From assembly GCA_934045905.1 (NCBI GenBank), contig OW203764.1:29925629-29989628 (forward strand): DNA of 64,000 bases. Reading direction: 5' to 3'. Source of the stretch: Leuctra nigra. Taxonomy: Eukaryota > Arthropoda > Insecta > Plecoptera > Leuctridae. Under the pieces are notes generated by a model. It made no database searches, was not told the DNA's origin, and was given only the letters and a program-made list of their open reading frames with translations. This document shows positions 33,275 to 45,200 of this stretch, piece after piece. The stretch's first letter is position 1. Every line of letters begins with the position of its first letter. Both the position numbers and the translations under genes were made by a program.

Positions 33275-36200
33275 GTAAGCAAATCCCTTTTTTATAATTC
33301 TGATAATATAGTTTTTATCCGGTTTTACCTGCTAATGAAGTACTGATTAACAGAGTGTTAAAGTGGTCATTCCTGGTATTATTTCATTGATTGCTAACAT
33401 GGCAAAATTAAATTTTTATATGGTTATAACTCTTAAATTGAGATAGTAAAGTCAAGCATAAGTAAACTAAGGTATGATTTTATGTAGATGAAAGAAGTCT
33501 TCGTATAAAAAGTATCGCGTTATTTTTATAGGCGAGGTAAAATTAGCCTCAGGGCTGGTTTTTAAGTACTCTGTTAAAAACGGTCATTCATGTAACATCA
33601 TAGATTGTTGCCATAGCAAAATACTTTGGCCTAATCAACTGTTTAAAATCTAGGGCAAAAGCTTAAAATCTAATTGCTAATTGATCGGGAAAAGATATAT
33701 GGACCATTAGAAATTACTTATTATTAATATTCAGACGTAAATATATTTGCGACAATCACACTGAAATACCTATATTTCATTAAAATTTAAGATAAAAGTC
33801 ATAATGGAGATGATAATATAAATAAACTAATATCCATCTACTGTAATGACGACATTGAAACAAAAAGTCAGCCCATTTATTAGATTGCAATCCAATCAAC
33901 ATTGTAAGTATCATTATTGATATTTTACAGTCATTAAAATCCAGGGGATTTCTAGGTCGTCATTCTTACGGTGAATGGCACCACGCTTTAAAAATGTAAA
34001 AACAATTTCCACTCCTGAATAAAGTATATTTACATGAAAAGTGTGTATCGAATGACTAATACTGTGACCTCATCCAAGGTTGTATCTTTGCTTCGAGAAG
34101 TGCTGCCACGACCACATCCCAAACACAGATCGGGAATTGTTTAAAGGCGATCGCCCTGGAATGTCCGGACTATTTCTACGTCAAATACGTACTCTACACA
34201 CGGTCAGTAAGCAAGTCAATTCAAGGTGCCAACACTTACAACATAGTACAAGCAGTTAAGTCGATTTCAGGATTAGATTAGATTATTATGGTTTAACGGC
34301 GCGTCAACGACGAGGTTATATTACGCACATTAATTTTAACTTTTAACTTTGTTGATTATAAGTGGAGAACATGGGGAGGGGTCGACCTAACGGGCCCGAT
34401 CCGGGGGAGTCCAGCACTGGTGGGAAGGCCAGGCCGGAATGGGGACAGACCGGGGGGTGTGAGGGTTCTGGCCGGACGTCCGTCTCGAGGGGGGAGCCGG
34501 CCCGAGGGGACCGCAAATTCAAGGGAGGGTATGGATAGGTCGACCCTGACTGCTCCTTGTCTGGGCCTCACCACTGACCTGTCCGGCATGGGTAGCCCTT
34601 ACACATGATCATTACACAATCGATCAAGTCCATTTGGACAACCATTTTCTCCTGATTTGCTGTATCAGAGTGGGTTGACGGCTATCCATATGAAGTGTTA
34701 AGTCGATTGATTGGATTATATTTCAATTCAATATAATAATTTATTTTGTTTTCTGTGCGTTAGCTACGAATTCCGGTTCGAGAATTTGAGTATCGATGCC
34801 AGCTCATCAACCGTTACACAGAGCGTTTTCCTAGTGAAATTTATTGAGCATTTATAAATATTCACCATGGTACTTACTCTTACAAACTTCCCTATTGTCA
34901 TTATGGTTATCTTGGCTATACTTTCTTTGCTTTCAGGACTACCAACGGAGTTCCAATCTTCTTGTCTGGCGAATCAGTAAACTCGACGACATTCCAGGCC
35001 TCAGATCCAACAAAAATCCTGATCCACGGTTTCAATCCTCTGCCAAACCTGCCCAACGTGATGGCAATGAAGGATGGTGAGCAAATAAATATCAAAACGT
35101 GTCAGGTATAAGAGGAGATATGATAATCAGGCCTGGGAACCGCTGTAGAAACTGACGGCTGAGTCAAATTTTCACAAAAAGCGGACATATCCCCAAGGCT
35201 ATAATACTCCATTGTCAAGCAGCTTTGGGAAGTAGTTTTGATACACATTTCGGGGTGTCCCATTGAGAAAACTGATTCTATATACATACGATAATACACA
35301 CGGTACTTTCACCTGACAATGCCATGGTGTGTGATATCTGCAGCGTACTTGTCGATGGGCAGCTACAACGTGCTGGTACTGAACTGGAGTCCGCTGGCTC
35401 TCGGCTCGATCGCCTGCTACCCCACGGTGGTCGCCAACTCCCAGTACGTCGCCGCGTGTCTCAAGTCTCTGGTCGACTTCCTCCGCACGACGCTCAAGGT
35501 CGTCGACATCCACGTCGTCGCCATCAGCATCGGGACGCACGTCGCTAGCTACGCCGCCCACCTCATGCGGCCGGACTATCTGCTGCCGAGGATCACAGGT
35601 GACAGGCGCGTAGGAAAGGGGGGGGGGGAGATGGGGGAAAATCCCCCCTCTGATATACATTCATGTGTCAAGATAAAAATATGCTTAAAAAGGGTTAAAA
35701 CGCGTATAAATGCACCAAATTCTTGCCTGAAATTCACATTTTTTTCCCGGGGCTGTGCGCCCCCGACCCGCATTTTTTCTGGGGGCTCTCTCCCCAGACC
35801 TCCCATTTGAAAATACAAACGAGTGACAAAGCGATCCTAAAAGGAACTGCATAGTTTCGCCCTCGCAGAAGCTGAGTACGATTATTTTCTCTCAAAAGGT
35901 TCATTTACCACTCAAAAGGTACAATTTCTGCATTTCACGATCAGTGTTAAAGATATCGCGTGCATGTGTCCAGGGCTGGATCCCGCCAAGCCTGTGTCTG
36001 GATACGTCTATGTGGCGACTCGGCTGGAGCCCGGCGACGCGGTCTTCGTCGACGTGATCCACACGAACACGCTCGTGTCGCTGCAACTGAGGCAGAACGG
36101 ACACGTGGACTTCTACGTCAATGGCGGCTTCATGCAGCCGGGATGTGGCAGCAAGTACACGTGTGAGCCCTCTAATAACACAAATAGCTAATACGGTCAA

Positions 36201-39200
36201 TGTGGATCCGGGTTAAGAGGGCTGAGTAGAGAGCGTGGCCTTGAAGAGTTTTTTAATCGATTTTTATCAATATCTTTTACCAATGTAATTGTTAACAAAA
36301 TAGGGCTTTGTACGAGTATTCAGAACTGTACAATGAAAATAATGTCATAGTTTGGAATAAGTTAATAGTTTTATGTTGTCAACAGATGTTTAGTATCATA
36401 ATTTTACTAATTTTCTGGCACTAAACATCTGTAGGACAAAGTAAATCTAATAAACCATTCCAATCTATGAAATTATTTTCATTGAACAGTTCTGAAGACG
36501 CGTACAAAGCCTTATTTTGTAAACAATAACATTGGTAAAATATATTGATAAAAATCGATTAAAAAACTCTTCAAGGTCAAACTCACTACCCAGCCGTCTT
36601 AACGTACACCAGCCTTGGACCAGTAAAATAGTCCCCTTATATTTTTTTATTGTAACATTTTGGAGGGCGGGAAAAACAATGTACGACCTATGACTGCATA
36701 GTGATGCCATTTCTAACATCTAAGTCCACAACAATGTGTTACTATGGTGAGACTTTCTTGCCATGGCAATGCACTGCCCCCATGACGTCAATACCTGAAT
36801 TAAAACATGGTTAATATATTTTAAACTAGGAAAACGCTCTGTGTAACGCGTTGATAAGTGAGCCTTCTCATTGCATGCGAATTCGAAAGTTTCTGCTCTC
36901 AAATCTTGGAAAGAGCCGAAACGAAATGCATCAACAAAGGAGCAGTTATAAAAACCTGACATTTCTATCACGAAACCTGACAAATATATCGAAGAACGCA
37001 TGAAACGACAGATTACTCTGAAAATTTACAATTAAACAACTTAAATGTTTGTCCATGACCATGCAAAATTTGAAGTATGTCAAGCGTCCAATTTAAATTT
37101 AAAAATAAAACACAGGATTAAGTTCAACAACTTATCACGAGACCACTTGGATTAGGATACCAAGGTAGTAGGTGCAAAGTTGCAAGGCCTATTTTTTGAA
37201 CGGGCTGGCGAAAGCGAGCCTTGAAAATGCTTGACGGCCACAGCTTCTCTCACTTTCTCAATTGTTTTGTTATTATCGACACGATTATATCATATTAACA
37301 TTGATTTTATATTAAATAAAACACTTACCACGCTTTTATTATGTTTCAAATTTATAAACACAAGTATTTTAATGAAAATTCGCATGAAATATCGTTTACA
37401 ACACTTTCTGACAGTTCTTCGTTTGTTTACACCGGCCATCTTGGATATCGGCCTGGTGGATGTCAGTCCGCAGAACTAAGCTGAACATGCAGTCAGCGAC
37501 CAGTCATGTAGGAGGCAGTGAAATTGGACCACCGAGCGCCAATGAGTGGATGAGACGGTCGGCATACCCGCGAACACCCGGACGAAGACGTCTTATGAAG
37601 AATTTATCATTGACGATCGGAAGATCGGAAATACTACTCTTTCCGAAAACATCAGTTTTCGAGCGGCAATTTTGAAATGTGGAACAATCTTCAAAAACTG
37701 ACGTTTTCTAACTTGTAAAATCCAATACAAATCAATATTAACTTGTTTTATTAAAAACAACAGTGTGTATTAAATAAAATCATCCATGGTAAAATCTTGT
37801 TACCACAGTAAGCTTATAAATAATACTTTAATTCTGTTTTTAATTTAAACACGTATGGATTTTGGGTGAAAATTCAAATGCAATATTGAGAGTACGACGT
37901 ATACACTCAGACTCAGAAATTTCAAATTAACATTTGAAATCCATTTGAATGACAGCCCGCTTATGAACCTTCCCATCATTTGCCTCTCGAAACAACGAAA
38001 TAATTCAGTAGGTACTGGAGACAACATTCTGATCGTTATTAAAATAGGGACATGTAGCGTAGGGTTTATTTTAAGATATACCTGACCTTAGAAAGGTTAT
38101 TGAGCGAGTCCAGTACGCTACACGTCCCTATTTTTATAACGATCAGAATGCTGGCTTCAGTACCTGCTGAATTATTTCGTTGTTCCGAGAGGCAAATGAT
38201 GGAAAGGTTCCTTACTAATTTGCCACAGCGGCCTCCTTCCCACCGTATATCCTTATAACTCGCTGTTTTACTATACTCCTTATACTTACACCAAAACGCT
38301 CGGTGTAACGCTTTGATAAGCGAGCACTGGTACGTGCAACGATTCGAATCAAAATTACATAAAACACTCCAATAATTCAGTCAAATAATAAAACATGACT
38401 GCAACACCTGCTTTTCAATGCAACTTAGTAAAAGCCACATTCAAAAATAATAAACAAAATAAAATTGTTTTGAAAAGTTCAAAAAATAATTATAAATTCA
38501 GTAATTTTTATCATTCGTACAAAATAAGCAATTAGCTAAATGTATAGCAAAAATATATTTTAAAAATTATAATTATCTAAACAGTCATTACTTCCCTGTC
38601 TGTATTGAGCGTAATTACCTCAAACGTTTCATGAACTAAGAAACTTATAGATTTAAAATCAAAATTTCATAAAACACAATTTCTATAAAACATACCAATC
38701 TATTTCTGCAATGAATTATAACTTTCGCATGTCGACAAAGAGTTTTCTTAAACTTGCAAGGAAAAATGCTTCGCATGAAAACTCCAATAATCAATAACTG
38801 AAACTATATATAGGTATACACCCACGCATTTAAACTAACTAAAACTAACAGTCATATCATAATTGTTACGTTTTCTATCAATAATACGTTGACACAGGCA
38901 ACTGATCGTCTCCGCGTTTCGTTTGAATTGGGCAGCACCGAGAGGCCGCAACGCTCCTTGTATACCTACAACGCATATATATGAAAATACATGTAAATTT
39001 ATTATTTATTGACTAATCTTTCTCAAAAACTATACAGGTTACGTTAGTATGAGATGAAGGTGTGTGCCAAATTTCAGATCGATCCGTTGACCGGTGCGAC
39101 CTGGGTTGACGCGACAAAAAACAAACACACACACAGAGAAAGTGCCGCAAGAGTCAAGTGGAGACGCTCGCCCCGCTCGCTTAATTACGGAGATATCTAT

Positions 39201-42200
39201 CAATCTTTCTATAATTTCTATGAAAACTGTTTGTCCCAAAACAAAATATCAGCTTTCATATTATTAAAAAGTATTTTGAAATATATTTTATATGTGACTT
39301 CTACATCTTGTCCCGACGAAAGTTTCAACTTTAAAATTTCGGATTCGGTGCAATAGTAATAAAAATATCTGTGAATAGGATTAGGGATGAATCGGGAAAT
39401 CTCAAGTTATAGAATAGGGCCCAATGATCCTTGGGCTAGCAGAATCGCTATGTGTATCAAGCTTATGGCAAAATCTCATTGCTATCGGATTTGCTTACCA
39501 CCCTGCATACAATCAGGCAGATCTCATGAGTAATGCCAACGGCTAAGAGATAACGACCATTGTTTTGTTTTCAGACGACGGTTTCTTCTGCAACCACCTC
39601 CGCGCCGCAACGCTGTTCACGGAGTCGATCACGTCGCCGACAGGGTTCTGGGGATGGCGATGTCCCGGTACCAAGGAGTTGCTGCTCGGACAATGTCCAC
39701 CCAACCCTCCAGAAGTGCTCATGGGCGAGAATGTGTCACACATGTAAGAACACAGTCCTGTATCTCAGAGGTAGAAGGTCTGGAGTCCATGTCCAGGGGA
39801 TGGCGATGTCCCGGTACCAAGGAGTTGCTGCTCGGACAATGTCCACCCAACCCTCCAGTAGTGCTCATGGGCGAGAATGTGTCACACATGTAAGAACACA
39901 GTCCTGTATCTCAGAGGTAGAAGGTCTGGAGTCCATGTCCAGGGGATGGCGATGTCCCGGTACCAAGGAGTTGCTGCTCGGACAATGTCCACCCAACCCT
40001 CCAGTAGTGCTAATGGGCGAGAATGTGTCACACATGTAAGAACACAGTCCTGTATCTCAGAGGTAGAAGGTCTGGAGTCCATGTCCAGGGGATGGCGATG
40101 TTTCAAGTTTCAAGTTTATTTTTATTTTTCCAAAGCATTACAATAATGGTTACATTGGTCTATGTTTATTATACCCTTTTAAGATAACAATATCTTGTGT
40201 TAGGGCATAACTATTCTACTTATAATATAATACCATCAGATAATTTAGAGGTAGCTAAAAAAGATACTTATAAGTAGTTTACATTTCTTGAATAATTTGT
40301 GATATGCTAATTATACACTAAACAAACTAAATTAAGAAGCTAAACTAAATATGGATCTGAATTTAGAGTAAAATGAAAGTCCCTCCCTAGATCTGATTAG
40401 AATTGCGAAAATAAGAATAAGATATTTTGGCACCATAAGTAACTTATAAAACTAATTATAATAATCAATCTAATTTGACTTAATCTATAACAAATACAAG
40501 AATGAGAAGTTGTAATGGTGAGGAGTACAATTTGAAGCTTCGAGAATTTCGAAGGCGTACCTACCTAATTTAGATATGACAATGGTATAATTCATTTTAG
40601 ATAAAAACCTTAAATTGAAACGATACCTTTGTGAAGAGCAAAGGAAATAAGTAATAAGAACAGGCTGAAATTTAAATCTGTGTATACATTCTAGACTCTC
40701 TGCTTCACTGCTTCACTTCACTTCATTATTCTACAGTTTATATTGTCCGTTAGCGATTTGATCGGATACGTTTTTAGCCACTTCTTTATATCATAGTTAA
40801 ATATATTTTGTGATTTAGTTTTACGAATATTATCCGGTAAAAGATTGTAAAGCTTGGGACCAAGAAAAGCTGCATGTCTTTGCGTAATACCTTTGTTAAC
40901 CCTAGGTTGGAAAATTTTATTTGAAGATTTTGAACGAGTTTGTATATGAGATATTCCGGGGTTAGTTGGTAGAAAAGAATGTTTATAGTGTATTTGTTTG
41001 AATAGAGATACAGCATAAAGTTTCCTCACCTGGAGAACTCCAGTTCTTTCGTAAAGCATTTTTGTTGAATAGCGGAAATCAGTTTTAAGTAGGATTTTAA
41101 GGATAATATTTTGGGCAGAGTTCAATTTGCACATGTGCGTGTCGTATGTCCCTCCCCAGCCTACGATTCCATACTGTATAATTGACTGAGCCAGAGCGTA
41201 GTAGACAAGTTTTAAACTATCAAAAGAAAGAATATCTCTTAAATGATAAAAGTTCACCATAAGAAAACGTAACTTTTTTATTATTGATAGTATATGTTCG
41301 TCCCACTTAAGATGTTGGTCGATAGTGATGCCAAGATATCGTAGAGATTTGGTTTTGGTTAGTGTGTGGCATAGACAGTCACGGTAGTGGTCCTTACATC
41401 TACTATTATGGATTTTCAATATAGAATTCTTTGGCTGGCAGTTAACACGTGGAGAGAAGGTGATGTACATGGTTTTTTCATTGTTTAATGTAAGCATATT
41501 TTGGTTAAGCCAATTTTTTACTTTATTTAGACCTACATCAGCTAAATCGTGTACTGCGTCCCAACTCCGTGAGGAGAAGAGCAAAACTGTATCGTCAGCG
41601 AATACTGTAGTGTCGTTGTTTTGCAACAAGGAGCACAGGTCATTAATAAATATAAGGAAGAGAAGGGGTCCTAGAACAGTACCTTGAGGCACTCCGTATT
41701 TGATTATTCTTGGTTTACTTACAGTTTCGTTTATACCAACGAACTGCTCTCGATTATGCAGATAGCTTTCAATTAGTTGCAGTACAAGTCCTCTTATACC
41801 CATATTATGAAGTTTTTTAAACAGAAGTTGGTGGGAGACAGTATCGAAAGCTTTCGCTAGATCTAGGAAAATAGCTAAACATTTTTCATTATTATCAATA
41901 CGTGTGCTTATTTGAGTTGTAAGTTTGGCAATAGCATCCTCTGTTCCCATCCCCGAGCGAAAACCAAATTGATTAGGTGATATTAGCTTGTTATCTTCTA
42001 GGAAGTTGTATATTCTATGTTTTATGCATTTTTCAGTTAACTTAGAGAGGTTCGAGAGTAGGGAAATTGGCCTGTAATTACTAGTAAGAGTTTTTTCTCA
42101 CTTCTTATAGATAGGCTTGATTAATGCGTTTTTAAACATGTCTGGATAAATACCTGACTCAAGGATAGTGTTGATAATGTGGTGGAGTGGAAAGACCACC

Positions 42201-45200
42201 TGTTTCTTTATTGATTTTAAAGTGAGAGTGCTTAATGTGTCAGTACCAGAAGCCGTATTATTTTTCATTTCATTGATGTAATTAATTATTTCTTTGTGAG
42301 TAACTGGCGTCATTAACATTGATTTAGAATTAATATTTTCGTAATATGTGTCGGTATTTTGGTTGCATAAGTCTGACCTAGCTATGTTCTCAGCCATCTT
42401 TTCCCCTACGTCGCTGAAGTAGTCAACAAAGGCATCTGCTATGATTTTAGGGTTCTCCTTTGTAGTGACAATACCATTACAAGTGTTGCTGCTCGGACAA
42501 TGTCCACCCAACCCTCCAGTAGTGCTCATGGGCGAGAATGTGTCACACATGTAAGAACACAGTCCTGTATCTCAGAGGTAGAAGGTCTGGAGTCCATGTC
42601 CAGGGGATGGCGATGTCCCGGTACCAAGGAGTTGCTGCTCGGACAATGTCCACCCAACCCTCCAGTAGTGCTCATGAGCGAGAATGTGTCACACATGTAA
42701 GAACACAGTCCTGTATCTCAGAGGTAGAAGGTCTGGAGTCCATGTCCAGGGGATGGCGATGTCCCGGTACCAAGGAGTTGATGCTCGGACAATGTCCACC
42801 CAACCCTCCAGTAGTGCTCATGGGCGAGAATGTGTTACACATGTAAGAACACACTCCTGTATCTCAGAGGTAGAAGGTCTGGAGTCCATGTCCAGGGGAT
42901 GGCGATGTCCCGGTACCAAGGAGTTGCTGCTCGGACAATGTCCACCCAACCCTCCAGTAGTGCTCATGAGCGAGAATGTGTCACACATGTAAGAACACAG
43001 TCCTGTATCTCAGAGGTAGAAGGTCTGGAGTCCATGTCCAGGGGATGGCGATGTCCCGGTACCAAGGAGTTGATGCTCGGACAATGTCCACCCAACCCTC
43101 CAGTAGTGCTCATGGGCGAGAATGTGTTACACATGTAAGAACACAGTCCTGTATCTCAGAGGTAGAAGGTCTGGAGTCCATGTCCAGGGGATGGCGATGT
43201 CCCGGTACCAAGGAGTTGCTGCTCGGACAATGTCCACCCAACCCTCCAGTAGTGCTCATAAGCGAGCATGTGTCACACATGTAAGAACACAGTCCGTTAT
43301 CTCAGAGGTAGAAGGTCTGGAGTCCATGTCCAGGGGATGGCGATGTCCCGGTACCAAGGAGTTGCTGCTCGGACAATGTCCACCCAACCCTCCAGTAGTG
43401 CTCATGGGCGAGATTGTGTCACACATGTAAGAACACAGTCCTGTATCTCAGAGGTAGAAGGTCTGGAGTCCATGTCCAGGGGATGGCGATGTCCCGGTAC
43501 CAAGGAGTTGCTGCTCGGATAATGTCCACCCAACCCTCCAGTAGTGCTTATGGGCGAGAATGTGTCACACATGTAAGAACACAGTCCTGTATCTCAGAGG
43601 TAGAAGGTCTGGAGTCCATGTCCAGGGGATGGCGATGTCCCGGTACCAAGGAGTTGCTGCTCGGACAATGTCCACCCAACCCTCCAGTAGTGCTCATGGG
43701 CGAGAATGTGTCACACATGTAAGAACACACTCCTGTATCTCAGAGGTAGAAGGTCTGGAGTCCATGTCCAGGGGATGGCGATGTCCCGGTACCAAGGAGT
43801 TGCTGCTCGGACAATGTCCACCCAACCCTCCAGTAGTGCTCATTGGCGAGAATGTGTCACACATGTAAGAACACAGTCCTGTATCTCAGAGGTAGAAGGT
43901 CTGGAGTCCATGTCCAGGGGATGGCGATGTCCCGGTACCAAGGAGTTGCTGCTCGGACAATGTCCACCCAACCCTCCAGTAGTGCTCATGGGCGAGAATG
44001 TGTCACACATGTAAGAACACACTCCTGTATCTCAGAGGTAGAAGGTCTGAAGTCCATGTCCAGGGGATGGCGATGTCCCGGTACCAAGGAGTTGCTGCTC
44101 GGACAATGTCCACCCAACCCTCCATTTGTGTTCATGGGCGAGAATGTGTTACACATGTAAGAACACAGTCCTGTATCTCAGAGGTAGAAGGTCTGGAGTC
44201 CATGTCCAGGGGATGGCGATGTCCCGGTACCAAGGAGTTGCTGCTCGGACAATGTCCACCCAACCCTCCAGTAGTGCTCATGGGCGAGAATGTGTCACAC
44301 ATGTAAGAACACAGTCCTGTATCTCAGAGGTAGAAGGTCTGGAGTCCATGTCCAGGGGATGGCGATGTCCCGGTACCAAGGAGTTGCTGCTCGGACAATG
44401 TCCACCCAACCCTCCAGTAGTGCTCATGGGCGAGAATGTGTCACACATGTAAGAACACAGTCCTGTATCTCAGAGGTAGAAGGTCTGGAGTCCATGTCCA
44501 GGGGATGGCGATGTCCCGTTTCCAAGGAGTTGCTGCTCGGACAATGTCCACCCAACCCTCCAGTAGTGCTCATTGGCGAGAATGTGTCACACATGTAAGA
44601 ACACAGTCCTGTATCTCAGAGGTAGAAGGCCAGGAGTCTATGTCCAGGGGATGGCGATGTCCCGGTACCAAGGAGTTGCTGCTCGGACAATGTCCACCCA
44701 ACCCTCCAGTAGTGCTCATGGGCGAGAATGTGTCACATATGTAAGAACACAGTCCTGTATCTCAGAGGTAGAAGGTCTGGAGTCCATGTCCAGGGGATGG
44801 CGATGTCCCGGTACCAAGGAGTTGCTGCTCGGACAATGTCCACCCAACCCTCCAGTAGTGCTAATGGGCGAGAATGTGTTACACATGTAAGAACACAGTC
44901 CTGTATCTCAGAGGTAGAAGGTCTGGAGTCCATGTCCAGGGGATGGCGATGTCCCGGTACCAAGGAGTTGCTGCTCGGACAATGTCCACCCAACCCTCCA
45001 GTAGTGCTCATGGGCGAGAATGTGTCACACATGTAAGAACACAGTCCTGTATCTCAGAGGTAGAAGGCCAGGAGTCTATGTCCAGGGGATGGCGATGTCC
45101 CGGTACCAAGGAGTTGCTGCTCGGACAATGTCCACCCAACCCTCCAGTAGTGCTCATGGGCGAGAATGTGTCACATATGTAAGAACACAGTCCTGTATCT

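Noticed and set aside
37460..37675. A 71-codon frame conserved in the two copies of the dispersed repeat (also 57029-57244)
   Set aside because: The flanking non-coding parts of the repeat look about equally conserved. There is no domain, and the frame is short, so there is no sign of selection on protein.
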